Shown piece by piece: positions 39,581-47,396 of a stretch of DNA of 50,031 nt. The notes beneath the pieces were generated by a model. The model was given only the letters and a program-made list of their open reading frames with translations, had not been told where the DNA came from and searched no databases. Position numbers and translations under genes: made by a program. Source of the stretch: Myxococcota bacterium (GTDB lineage Bacteria > Myxococcota_A > UBA9160 > SZUA-336); contig DATKAO010000093.1 of assembly GCA_035498015.1 (NCBI GenBank), positions 1 through 50,031 on the forward strand. Reading direction: 5' to 3'. Positions within the stretch are counted from its first letter, which is position 1, and each line of letters opens with the position of its first letter.

Positions 39581-41586
39581 GCGCGCTCGAGCTCGAGCGC
39601 GCGCAGCTCGAGCTCCGCCAGCGCCGTGGCGTCGGCCGGCCCGAACACGCGCCCCTGGAGCAGTGACTGCAGCGCGGGCCGCGTGGCCGGGTCCTCGAGC
39701 AGGCTCAGGAACACCGGCGGCTTGCGGTAGAACAGAAGGATCAGGTCGCGCCACACCTCGCCGCCGCGGCGCACGGTCTCGTCGTATTCGGCGAAGCGCT
39801 CGAGCGCGTGGCCGGGATCGCGCAGCGCGTCGCGGATGGCCTGCGCCGCGAAGCGGGCCGACTCGGCGGCGACCGAGACACCCGACGAGAACACGGGATC
39901 GACGAACTGCGCCGCGTCGCCGAGCGCGATCCAGCCCCGCCCCGCGAGCCGCTCGCCGAAGTAGCTCTGCGAGCCCTCGACCGAGAGCGCCGAGAGCGCC
40001 TGCGCCTTGCCCAGCCGCGAGGCGAGCAGCGGGTGACTCGCGATCATGCGCCCGAAGAAGGCCTCGCCGTTCTCGTCGCGCGCCAGGCCCGCCTGGCCTT
40101 CGCACACGATGCCGACCGAAGTCACTTCGGCGCTGATCGGGATCTGCCAGGCCCAGGCGCGCGGCAGGTCGAACACGTGAATGTGGATCCAGTCCGCGCT
40201 GTCGTCGGGGCCGCGCTCCACGCCGCGGAACCAGCCGTGCACGGCGATCTGGTTGAGCCGCGGGTCGTTGCGGCGCGTGCGCAGCTGGCGGCCGAGCAGC
40301 GTGGCGCGGCCGCTGGCGTCGGCCACGATGCGCGCGCGGAGTGACTCGCCGCCCGCCACCGTCACGCGCGGCAGGTCGCCCGCGAGGTCGATCGCCTCGG
40401 CCCCGGTGCCCTGGCGGATGCGCGCGCCGCGCGCCGCGGCGTGCGCCAGCAAGAGCTCGTCGAAGCGGCTGCGGTCCACGTGGTAGGTGTGGTCCTGCGC
40501 GATGCCCAGGTCGGGCATGGCGCGGAACTCGAGCGCCAGCTCGCGCCGGCCGCCGTCGAGCGTGAACAGCGCGCCCCGCTTGCGCACGAAGTCGCCGTGC
40601 TCGAGCTGCTGCAGGAAGCCGATCTCGTCGAACACGCGCGTGGTCGAGCACACCAATGACTCGCCGACGTGCGGGCGCGGGTGCACGGCGCGGTCGAGCA
40701 CCACGTGGTCGATGCCCTCGCCCGCGAGATAGGAGGCGAGGATCGACCCCGCGGGCCCGCCGCCCACCACCACCACGTCGGCGTCGGGCGCGGGCGCCGG
40801 CGAAGCCGCCCGTGCCGGCAGCGCGCTGCCCGTCTCTTCCGAGACACCCAGGCCGCGGAACAGCGCGGCGCGCGCCGCGAGAGACACCGGGTCGGCCAAC
40901 GGGCGCGGGCGGCCGAGCGGAATCGCCACGATCTCTTGCACGCGCGCGGGCCGGGGGCTCAGCACCAGCACCCGGTCGGCGAGCTGCAGCGCCTCGTCGA
41001 TGTCGTGCGTGACGAGCAAGATGGTCTTGCGCTCGGCCCGCCAGATACCCAGCAGGTCGGCGCGCATCTGCAGCCGGGTCAGATAGTCGAGCGAGGCGAA
41101 GGGCTCGTCGAGATACAGCACGTCGGGGTTCGCGGCGAGCGCGCGCGCGATCTCGACCCGCTGCCGCATGCCGCCGGACAGCTGCCGCGGGTAGGCGCGC
41201 TCGAAGCCGGCCAACCCCACGCGCTCGACCCAGTGCGCCACGGTGCGCGCGCGCGCGGCGCGTTCGAGGTGCGACAGGCCGAAGCCGACGTTCTCGGCGA
41301 CCGTGCGCCAGGGGAAGACGGCGCTCTCCTGGAACACGAAGACCCGCCGCCGGTCGGGACCACGGACCGGCTCGCCCTGCACGCGCACCCCGCCGGCGCT
41401 CGGGCGCAGGAAGCCGCCGATCACGTTCAAGAGCGTCGACTTGCCGCAGCCGGATGGGCCCACGATGCACACCAGCTCGCCCGTGGCGACCGAGAAGTCG
41501 ATGCCGTCGAGCACGCGGATCGGCGCGCCGCCGGCGCTCGACGGATAGTCGACGCGCAGCCCGCGGACCTCGATCGCCTCAGTCAC
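39577..41586 (-). CDS. Fusion of an ABC-transporter ATPase with a flavin-dependent halogenase-like monooxygenase
   Basis: One 669-residue frame with two full domains. Residues 1-250 form an ABC ATPase of the nitrate/taurine/sulfonate importer type (NrtD/TauB/SsuB): Walker A GPSGCGKST (43-51), Q-loop, signature LSGGM (136-140), Walker B LYLDEP (157-162), H-loop H194. An Ala/Pro-rich linker (about 251-268) leads to an FAD enzyme: GGGPAG (275-280), HVGES (306-310), the KRGALF motif (K336), the halogenase motif WAWQIP (478-483, WxWxIP) and GDAAQFVDPVFSSGV (556-570). The second half resembles flavin halogenases; a related non-halogenating oxidoreductase is possible. It overlaps the permease gene by eight bases, so the ATPase probably serves that transporter. 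I know of no described fusion like this. Confidence 0.88.
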   Translation of the reverse strand: MTEAIEVRGLRVDYPSSAGGAPIRVLDGIDFSVATGELVCIVGPSGCGKSTLLNVIGGFLRPSAGGVRVQGEPVRGPDRRRVFVFQESAVFPWRTVAENVGFGLSHLERAARARTVAHWVERVGLAGFERAYPRQLSGGMRQRVEIARALAANPDVLYLDEPFASLDYLTRLQMRADLLGIWRAERKTILLVTHDIDEALQLADRVLVLSPRPARVQEIVAIPLGRPRPLADPVSLAARAALFRGLGVSEETGSALPARAASPAPAPDADVVVVGGGPAGSILASYLAGEGIDHVVLDRAVHPRPHVGESLVCSTTRVFDEIGFLQQLEHGDFVRKRGALFTLDGGRRELALEFRAMPDLGIAQDHTYHVDRSRFDELLLAHAAARGARIRQGTGAEAIDLAGDLPRVTVAGGESLRARIVADASGRATLLGRQLRTRRNDPRLNQIAVHGWFRGVERGPDDSADWIHIHVFDLPRAWAWQIPISAEVTSVGIVCEGQAGLARDENGEAFFGRMIASHPLLASRLGKAQALSALSVEGSQSYFGERLAGRGWIALGDAAQFVDPVFSSGVSVAAESARFAAQAIRDALRDPGHALERFAEYDETVRRGGEVWRDLILLFYRKPPVFLSLLEDPATRPALQSLLQGRVFGPADATALAELELRALELERA

Positions 41587-42391
41587 TCGTCTGCCCCGCC
41601 GCGGGGTCGCCGAAGCGCCAGCGCACCGACTCGAATCCTTCCAGCCTGCGCATCGCGCCGTCGAGCAGGAGCCCGATCACGCCGATGATGATCATGCCCG
41701 CGATCACCAGGTCGTAGCGGTTGCCCGCGTTGCGCGAGTCGATGATCAGATACCCCAGACCCGAACGCAGCGCGATCATCTCGGCCGCCACGACCACGAG
41801 CCAGGCCACGCCCAGCGCGATGCGCATGCCGACCAGGATCTGCGGCAGCGCGGCGGGAAACACCACGTGGCGCAGGAGCGCCCAGCGACTCACTCCGAAG
41901 TTCTCGGCCGCGCGCAGGTAGCGCGGCTCGATCGTGTGCACGCCCGAGGTGGTCTGAACGATCATCGGGAACACCGACGAGATGAAGATCAGGTAGATCG
42001 GCGAGGCGTTGCCCACGCCGAACCACAGGATCGCGATCGGGATCCAGGCGATCGGCGAGATCGGGCGCAGCACCTGGAACAGCGGGTTGAGCGTCGTGTA
42101 GGCCGCGCGCACACGGCCCATCCACAGCCCGAGCGGCACCGCGAACGCGAGCGCCAGCGAGAAGCCCACGGTGACTCGCAGGAGCGACGCCGCGATGTGC
42201 CGCCACAGCGTGCCGTTCGCGGCCAGCTCGACCGTGCCCGCGGCGACCTGCCCGGGCGTCGGGAAGATCGCGCTGTGCGTGGCCGCGACCAGCGCCCACC
42301 AGGCGGCCACCAGGGCGGCGGCGGCGGTCAGCGCCGGAAGAGCTTGCTTCCACCTGCCCATAGCGCTCTCGACCACCCCCTGAATCGCCAT
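41579..42391 (-). CDS. ABC-transporter permease (NitT/TauT type)
   Basis: A 270-residue inner-membrane permease with about six helices. The EAA loop that contacts the ATPase is visible (NFGVSRWALLRHVVFPAALPQ followed by ILVGMRIALGVAW, about 166-200). The family imports nitrate, taurine, sulfonates, thiamine precursors or similar anions. It lies between the cupredoxin-like gene (64-base overlap) and the ATPase-halogenase fusion (8-base overlap). An ATG ten codons later (42361) is an alternative start and would shorten the overlap. Confidence 0.93.
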   Translation of the reverse strand: MAIQGVVESAMGRWKQALPALTAAAALVAAWWALVAATHSAIFPTPGQVAAGTVELAANGTLWRHIAASLLRVTVGFSLALAFAVPLGLWMGRVRAAYTTLNPLFQVLRPISPIAWIPIAILWFGVGNASPIYLIFISSVFPMIVQTTSGVHTIEPRYLRAAENFGVSRWALLRHVVFPAALPQILVGMRIALGVAWLVVVAAEMIALRSGLGYLIIDSRNAGNRYDLVIAGMIIIGVIGLLLDGAMRRLEGFESVRWRFGDPAAGQTSD

Positions 42392-42780
42392 GCTACCCGG
42401 GCCCAGGGCGTTTCGGGCGTCGGCTGGACGACGACCGTGAGCTGCCCCGACAGATGCGCGGTGCAGGCGAAGGGATAGCTCGACGCGAGCGCGAACGGGA
42501 GTCGGAAGCTCTGGCCGGGCATCAACAGAGTCGGGCCGAAGGTCTGCGGCACGTCGTCCAGGTTTCGCAGCACCAACACGTCCTGGAGCCCGAGCGTGAG
42601 GTAGAGCGTGTCGGGCAGGATCTCGACCGGGTCACCGGCCATGCGCCGCGCCCAGGTGCCCTTCGGGATCTCGAACACCTGCTCGCGCGAGCCGACGCGC
42701 ACGGGAGTCAGTGCCACGGCGCCCAGGCCGGCCAGCGCGCCGACCGCGAGCGCCGCCGCGATGCGCGCGCGCCGGGTCAC
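42328..42780 (-). CDS. Membrane-anchored cupredoxin-like protein
   Basis: A 150-residue protein with an N-terminal hydrophobic anchor or signal (about 5-25) and a cupredoxin-like domain. FACTAHLSGQ keeps a Cys and His (C106, H109) that could bind copper, while the upstream ligand His expected before GPTLLMPG is missing (VPQTFGP). It may bind copper in a non-standard way or not at all. It starts with GTG overlapping the SCO1 stop (GTGA) and runs 64 bases into the permease gene, so it belongs firmly in this operon. The context with SCO1 supports a copper role. Confidence 0.78.
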   Translation of the reverse strand: MTRRARIAAALAVGALAGLGAVALTPVRVGSREQVFEIPKGTWARRMAGDPVEILPDTLYLTLGLQDVLVLRNLDDVPQTFGPTLLMPGQSFRLPFALASSYPFACTAHLSGQLTVVVQPTPETPWARVAWRFRGWSRALWAGGSKLFRR

Positions 42781-43376
42781 GGGCCGAGCAGGATCGCGAC
42801 GTCGTGCGCGTAGTCCTCGGCGGAGTGACCGTAGGGCATGAGCGCGCGCAGGCTGCCGCTCCGGTCGATCAGATAGGTGAACGACGAGTGCGAGTAGCCG
42901 TAGCTCTGGCCCGAGCCGCGTCTCTCGGCGCTGACTCCGTAGTCCTTGCGCACCGCGGCCAGCCGCTCCTCGCTGCCCGTTCCGCCCAGGAAGGTCGCGT
43001 CGAAGCCCGCGAGATACTGCTTCATGCGCGCGGGGTCGTCGCGCGCGGGGTCCACGGTCACGTACACGACCTGCACCTGTGCCGCGCGCGCGCCCAGCTT
43101 CTTGCGCGCCTCGGCCAGGGTCGCGAGCGTGGTCGGACACACTTCCGGGCACGAGGTGAAGCCGAAGGCGAGCAGCACGACCTTGCCCGCGAAGCGACTC
43201 AGCCGCAGCTCGGCGCCGTTCGAGCCCGACAGCGCGAAGTCGGGTGCGGGGCGCGGCGGATCGAAGGACCCCGCGCGCAGCTCGGCTGTGTCCGCCGCGG
43301 CCGTGACGGCCGCGAGCGCGAGCGCCCAGGCGCAGGCGCTAGAGCGGAATCGCCGCCGGCTGCGCGTTGCGGGCAA
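42777..43376 (-). CDS. SCO1/SenC-family copper chaperone
   Basis: A 199-residue exported thioredoxin-fold protein. A signal or anchor segment (about 10-28) precedes the domain, with the copper-binding CPEVC motif (C76, C80) and the third ligand H164 (YSHSSF). SCO proteins load copper into the CuA site of cytochrome oxidase or act as thiol reductases. No cytochrome oxidase gene is in view; instead it sits between an ABC binding protein (38-base overlap) and a cupredoxin-like gene. This odd setting suggests copper delivery to that protein. Confidence 0.94.
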   Translation of the reverse strand: MPATRSRRRFRSSACAWALALAAVTAAADTAELRAGSFDPPRPAPDFALSGSNGAELRLSRFAGKVVLLAFGFTSCPEVCPTTLATLAEARKKLGARAAQVQVVYVTVDPARDDPARMKQYLAGFDATFLGGTGSEERLAAVRKDYGVSAERRGSGQSYGYSHSSFTYLIDRSGSLRALMPYGHSAEDYAHDVAILLGP

Positions 43377-44352
43377 AGCTCTCGTCCATGTATTTGTCGT
43401 ACGGGATCTCGTGCTGGATCGTGCCGGCCTGCAGCGAGAGCCGCATCAGGTCCTCGAACTCGCTGCGGATCATGCGCAGGTCGCCGTAAGTCACGCGGTC
43501 GCTCGGGTTCTCCATCACGTACTTCAGGATCTTCGGATCCTGGTTGAAGTAGTCCTGGCCGGCCGCGATCGCCACCGCCTTGTCGCGGTTCCCGGGCGCG
43601 GCATCGAGCCACATGCCCGCGCCCAGCACCTGGTTCACGAGGTCCTGCACGAGCGGCGCCTCGTCGCGGATCAGCTCCTCGCGCACGGTGAGCACGCAGC
43701 AGATGTACTTGGGCCACTCGTCGCGCGTCATGCGCAGCGGCCGGGCCCAGCCCGCGCTCTGCGCGGCGGCGCCGAACGGCTCACCGGTGCAATAGGCATC
43801 GACCGCATTGGCGTAGAGCGCGGCCGGCATGTCGGGCGGCGGCATCTCGACGATCTCGATCTCGCCGACCGACATGTTCTCGCGCGCGAGCATCTTGCGC
43901 AGGAACAGGAAGTCCACGGCGAAGCGGCTGGGAATGGCGATGCGCTTGCCCGTGAGCTGCTTGAACTGCTGCACCGGTGACTCGCTGCGCACCATGATCA
44001 CGGCGCCAGAACGGTGCCCGAGCGAGACGATCTTCACCGGGATGCTGCGGTCGGCCAGATCCATGACCAGGGGCGCGAGCATGTAGGCGGCCGAGATCCG
44101 GCCGGCCATGAGTGACTCCTTGATCTCGGGCCAGCCGCCGTATTTGCTGTACTCGAAGCGGCGACCGCCCGGACCGGAGCTCGCGGCTCTCGCGGCGCAC
44201 GCGACCGGCAGCGTGAGGTTGCAGGTCACCGGCAGGCCGCCGACGACCAGCGTGTTTGCGTCCGTCCCGCCCCGGGAGCAGGAGAGACTCGCCAGGGGCG
44301 ACGCCGCAGCGAGCGCGAGCGCGCCCTTCACGAAATCTCTGCGGGTCAGCAT
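43339..44352 (-). CDS. Tat-exported ABC substrate-binding protein (NrtA/TauA-like)
   Basis: A 337-residue periplasmic binding protein. The N-terminus has a Tat signal (LTRRDFVKG, Arg4-Arg5) with a hydrophobic stretch to about 25, which implies export after folding, as for cofactor-bearing proteins. The body resembles the nitrate/bicarbonate/taurine binding family (GGLPVTCNLTLPVACAA, EYSKYGGWPEIKESLMAGRISAAYMLAPL). It is the first gene of the operon and supplies the permease and ATPase. The ATG at 44352 is chosen because it puts the twin Arg at the usual position; an upstream ATG would add 13 residues. The ligand is unknown. Confidence 0.9.
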   Translation of the reverse strand: MLTRRDFVKGALALAAASPLASLSCSRGGTDANTLVVGGLPVTCNLTLPVACAARAASSGPGGRRFEYSKYGGWPEIKESLMAGRISAAYMLAPLVMDLADRSIPVKIVSLGHRSGAVIMVRSESPVQQFKQLTGKRIAIPSRFAVDFLFLRKMLARENMSVGEIEIVEMPPPDMPAALYANAVDAYCTGEPFGAAAQSAGWARPLRMTRDEWPKYICCVLTVREELIRDEAPLVQDLVNQVLGAGMWLDAAPGNRDKAVAIAAGQDYFNQDPKILKYVMENPSDRVTYGDLRMIRSEFEDLMRLSLQAGTIQHEIPYDKYMDESFARNAQPAAIPL

Positions 44353-44489
44353 CCGGGGCGGATTCTGCCGGTGCTGCGCGGGAGTGCGCAACCGAGACGC
44401 AACTCCGGGTAAACCGGCCCCGGGCCTGGGGAGTCCAAACGGACGTGGAAATTGCGGTCGCGCGCGCGAAGGCGGACGTTCCCTCTCTC
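44353..44489. promoter_or_regulatory. Divergent spacer between the ABC/halogenase operon and the ECF sigma operon
   Basis: This 137-base region carries the promoter-like site P1 for the sigma gene (44408-44440). CCGG-GTAAA-CCGG (44405-44417) is also an inverted repeat covering the -35 part. I see no clear promoter for the leftward operon; it may use an element I cannot recognise. Confidence 0.5.
44408..44440 (+). promoter_or_regulatory. Probable ECF-sigma promoter P1 before the sigma gene
   Basis: GGTAAACCG (44408-44416), 16 bases, GTCCAAAC (44433-44440). The same two elements at identical spacing recur before the Spy-like gene (P2). Transcription would begin near 44447, which rules out the GTG at 44445 as the sigma start and supports the ATG at 44490. 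Confidence 0.65.
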
Positions 44490-45029
44490 ATGGATGCGGA
44501 GGAGTTCGCGCGCTTCGCGGAGGCGCGGCGCGGGCGCGCGCTGCGGCTCGCGTTCCGCCTGCTCGGCGGCGACCAGGCCACGGCCGAGGACGTGGTGCAG
44601 AACGCCTTCTTCCGGGCCTATCGCGGGCTCGGCGCCTTCCGCGGCGAGGCCAGCCTCGACACCTGGTTCTACCGGATCCTGGTGCGCGAGGTGCAGCGCC
44701 AGCGGCGCTGGCAGGGCGTGCGCCGGCTGTTCTGGGCCGACCCCGAGGCCGCGCCCCCGGCGGTCGACCCGAGCCCGCGCCGCGACCCGGGCCTGCGGCG
44801 GCGCATCGCGGCGGCACTCGAGCGCCTGTCCGCCGGCCAGCGGGAGGCGTTCGTGCTGGTGCACCTGGAGGAGCTCACGGTGGCCGAGGCGGCCGAAGTG
44901 CTGGGCAAGGCGGTCGGGACGGTCAAGAGTCACCTGCACCGCGCGCTGGGCGCTCTGCGCGAGGACCTCTCGGACCTGCGCGGACCTACACCAAACGGTG
45001 ACACGGCGAAAGAGGAATACGAGTCATGA
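44490..45029 (+). CDS. ECF-type RNA polymerase sigma factor
   Basis: A 179-residue extracytoplasmic-function sigma factor. Region 2 (about 15-75: ALRLAFRLLGGDQATAEDVVQNAFFRAYR, DTWFYRILVREVQRQRR) and region 4 (about 112-165: ERLSAGQREAFVLVHLEELTVAEAAEVLG, TVKSHLHRALGALRE) are both clear. An in-frame GTG at 44445 would add 15 residues, but it lies at the predicted transcription start of P1. Its stop overlaps the next start (ATGA), tying it to the probable anti-sigma factor. Matching promoter-like sites before it and before the Spy-like gene imply that it drives its own operon. Confidence 0.93.
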   Translation: MDAEEFARFAEARRGRALRLAFRLLGGDQATAEDVVQNAFFRAYRGLGAFRGEASLDTWFYRILVREVQRQRRWQGVRRLFWADPEAAPPAVDPSPRRDPGLRRRIAAALERLSAGQREAFVLVHLEELTVAEAAEVLGKAVGTVKSHLHRALGALREDLSDLRGPTPNGDTAKEEYES

Positions 45030-45385
45030 GCGAAGATCGCCGCTGGATCGAGACACTTCGCGAGCAGTTCCAGCCCGAGCCCGTGCCCGAGGCGCGGGCC
45101 GCCGAGCAGCGCCGCGCGCTGCGCCAGGGCCTGACCCGGCCGGCGCGCGGGCCGCGCATCGCCTGGCCCGCGCTCGCGGCGGCCATGGCGGCGGCGGCGC
45201 TGTATCTCGCCCTGCCGCGCGCGACCCCGACGACGCCAGGCGACGCCGGCGCCAGCCTCGCCGAGAGCGACGCGCTGGTCGACCCCGACGCCTACGCCAG
45301 CGAGCTCGCGGGCGACCCCGGCTATCTGCCGGCGGACTACCAGGGTCTCGCGCTTCTCCTCGACGACGACGCTGCCGATCGGTAA
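45026..45385 (+). CDS. Small single-pass membrane protein, probable anti-sigma factor
   Basis: A 119-residue protein: about 45 charged cytoplasmic residues, one membrane helix (about 47-64), then an acidic outside tail. This layout matches short anti-sigma factors such as CnrY or RseA types; there is no zinc-binding HxxxCxxC motif. It is translated directly after the ECF sigma factor through an ATGA overlap. The assignment rests on position and topology, not on sequence similarity that I recognise. Its end overlaps the -35-like part of P2. Confidence 0.7.
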   Translation: MSEDRRWIETLREQFQPEPVPEARAAEQRRALRQGLTRPARGPRIAWPALAAAMAAAALYLALPRATPTTPGDAGASLAESDALVDPDAYASELAGDPGYLPADYQGLALLLDDDAADR

Positions 45386-45413
45386 ACCGCGGACAGGCGC
45401 GGCGGGTCGAAAC
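45381..45413 (+). promoter_or_regulatory. Probable ECF-sigma promoter P2 before the Spy-like and efflux genes
   Basis: GGTAAACCG (45381-45389), 16 bases, GTCGAAAC (45406-45413): the same pair and spacing as P1. Transcription would begin near 45420, just before AAGGAGG (45423-45429) and the ATG at 45438, giving a leader of about 18 bases. Confidence 0.65.
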
Positions 45414-45437
45414 AGTCAGGACAAGGAGGTCCTCTCC

Positions 45438-45980
45438 ATGCGACCGTTCAAGAGTCTCTCCCTCGCCGCGCTTTTGTGCGCGCTGTTCGTGTCACCGGTT
45501 CGTGCAGACCCCAACGCCCCGACGGGCGGACCCGGCGGTCCCGGCGGACCGGGGATGGAAGGGCGGCTCGAGAAGCAGCTCGGCAAGCTCGGCCTCTCCG
45601 ACTCACAGAACCAGAAGGTGCAGGCGATCCTCACTGCCGCCAAGCCGCAGCGCGACGCGATGCGCGGCCAGATGCGCCAGGCGTTCCAGGACATGCGCAG
45701 CTTGCTCGACCAGGACGCTCCGGACCAGAACGCGGTCATGGCGCAGGCCGACCGCATCGGTCAGCTCCAGACCCAGGCCCACAAGGACATGCTGACCACG
45801 CTTCTCGCAGTGCGCGCCGAGCTCTCCCCCGCTCAGCGCGCACAGCTCCGTGAGTCGATGCACGAGCACATGCAGGGCCGCTGGCACCGCTGGCACCACG
45901 GTTACAACCGCGGTGGTCAGGGAGCTCCGCCCAGCGGCGGCGCGCCCGCCCCAACCCCAGAGACGTCTCCGGAGGACTGA
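45438..45980 (+). CDS. Spy/CpxP-like periplasmic protein with His-rich tail
   Basis: A 180-residue exported, helical protein. The signal peptide ends near VRADP (about 24); a Gly/Pro-rich stretch follows, then two LTxxQ-like helices (GLSDSQNQKV at about 52 and ELSPAQRAQL at about 128), the mark of the Spy/CpxP/CnrX fold. The C-terminal part has a His cluster (HEHMQGRWHRWHH, about 142-154), a likely metal site. It may sense metal or misfolded protein and control the anti-sigma factor, as CnrX does. AAGGAGG nine bases upstream is a strong ribosome site. Confidence 0.85.
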   Translation: MRPFKSLSLAALLCALFVSPVRADPNAPTGGPGGPGGPGMEGRLEKQLGKLGLSDSQNQKVQAILTAAKPQRDAMRGQMRQAFQDMRSLLDQDAPDQNAVMAQADRIGQLQTQAHKDMLTTLLAVRAELSPAQRAQLRESMHEHMQGRWHRWHHGYNRGGQGAPPSGGAPAPTPETSPED

Positions 45981-45983
45981 TCT

Positions 45984-47396
45984 CTGAGACGTCACTCCCT
46001 CGCGTATCTGCTCACGGCCGGCCTCACCGCTTGCGCGGTGGGGCCGGACTACGTGCGCCCCGAGTCCGCCGCACCGGATGCGTGGCGCACGCCGCTGGCC
46101 GGCGGCCTCGCGGCGCTGCCGCCCGACCAGGCGGCGCTCGCGCGTTTCTGGACGACGCTCGGCGATCCGATGCTCGACCAGCTCGTCGAGCAGGCGCTCG
46201 TCCACAACTACGACGTCGCGCAGGCCGAGGCCCGGCTGCGCCAGACACGCGCGCTACGCGACTTCGCGATCGGCGCATTCTTCCCGCACATCACCGGTAA
46301 CGCCGGCGGCCAGCACAGCCAGGCCACCGGACGCCAGACGAGCAACAGCATCTCCGTGACCAACTACTTCGCCACCCTCGACGCCAGCTGGGAGATCGAC
46401 GTCTTCGGCCGGCTGCGCCGCGGGCTCGAGGCCGCCAACGCCGACCGCGACGCCGCCGTGGAGAACCTGCGCGACGTGCAGGTCTCCCTGGTCGCCGAGC
46501 TCGCGCTCACCTACGTCGACGCGCGCGCGCTGCAGGAGCGGCTGCGCATTGCCGAGGCCACGCGCGCCTCGCAGTCCGAGACGTTCGACCTCACCGACTG
46601 GCGCGCGCAGGCGGGACTCACCACCGAGCTCGACGTGGAGCGCGCGCGCTCGGCGCTCGCGACCACGGAAGCCGTGATCCCCACGCTCGAGACCGCGCTC
46701 GCCGCCGACATGAACGGCATCGCCATCCTGGTCGGCGCGCCGCCCGGTGACCTCACCGCGCTGCTCGCGCCGCCCGAGCCCATTCCCGTGACTCCCCTCG
46801 AGGTCGCCGTCGGTGTCCCCGCGGAAACGCTCGCGCAGCGTCCCGACGTACGCCGCGCCGAGCGCGACCTCGCGGCGGAGACCGCTCGGGTAGGCGTCGT
46901 CACCGCCGACGCCTACCCGAGCCTGAATGCCCTGGGCTCGATCGGGCTCGAAGCATTGTCCCCGCCCGGCCTGCTCGAGGCCGGCGCCAAGACGGCGACG
47001 CTCGCGGTGAGCGCGTCGCAGACCCTCTTCAAGGGCGGGCAGGTGATCGCCACGATCCAAGCGCAGGAGGCCGTGCGCGACGAGGTCCTGGCCTCGTACC
47101 AGGCCACCGTGCTTTCCGCCCTGAACGAGGTGGAGAATGCGCTGGTGGCCTACGCGCAGGAGCAGGACCGCCGCAAGGCGCTGGCCGAGGGCACGGCCGC
47201 GGCCGAACGGGCGCTCGTGCTGGCGCAGGACCAGTACGGCTCGGGGCTGATCGACTTCCAGGTCGTGCTCGACGCGCAGCGCTCGCTGTTCCTGCTGCAG
47301 GACCAGCTCGCCGCGAGCGAGGGTCAGGTCACGTCGAACCTGGTGCGCCTGTTCAAAGCGCTGGGGGGCGGATGGACACCGGGAACGACTTCGTGA
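45984..47396 (+). CDS. Outer-membrane efflux lipoprotein (NodT/TolC family), apparent CTG start
   Basis: A 470-residue outer-membrane channel of the NodT group, which joins an inner-membrane pump to the outside. Two outer-membrane-efflux domains occupy most of the length. A shorter reading from GTG at 46038 begins at VGPDYVRP and loses the export signal. In-frame codons upstream, starting at CTG 45984, encode a good lipoprotein signal (RRHSLAYLLTAGLTAC, then AVGPDY). GGAGGA at 45971-45976 lies seven bases before that CTG, and no ATG, GTG or TTG is available in between. CTG initiation is therefore the best reading. It overlaps the membrane-fusion gene by 25 bases. Confidence 0.88.
   Translation: MRRHSLAYLLTAGLTACAVGPDYVRPESAAPDAWRTPLAGGLAALPPDQAALARFWTTLGDPMLDQLVEQALVHNYDVAQAEARLRQTRALRDFAIGAFFPHITGNAGGQHSQATGRQTSNSISVTNYFATLDASWEIDVFGRLRRGLEAANADRDAAVENLRDVQVSLVAELALTYVDARALQERLRIAEATRASQSETFDLTDWRAQAGLTTELDVERARSALATTEAVIPTLETALAADMNGIAILVGAPPGDLTALLAPPEPIPVTPLEVAVGVPAETLAQRPDVRRAERDLAAETARVGVVTADAYPSLNALGSIGLEALSPPGLLEAGAKTATLAVSASQTLFKGGQVIATIQAQEAVRDEVLASYQATVLSALNEVENALVAYAQEQDRRKALAEGTAAAERALVLAQDQYGSGLIDFQVVLDAQRSLFLLQDQLAASEGQVTSNLVRLFKALGGGWTPGTTS

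Noticed and set aside
40780-40840. ATPase-halogenase fusion as two genes with a missed stop
   Set aside because: The frame is continuous with normal codon use through the Ala/Pro linker, and I see no start codon with a ribosome site for a separate second gene. Only raw reads or homologues could overturn this.
44445-44489. GTG at 44445 as the sigma-factor start
   Set aside because: It falls at the predicted transcription start of promoter P1, leaving no leader, and the added residues lie before the normal start of region 2.
46038-46040. GTG at 46038 as the efflux-channel start
   Set aside because: It would remove the lipoprotein signal and lipid-bearing Cys, which are encoded in frame just upstream with a well-placed ribosome site.
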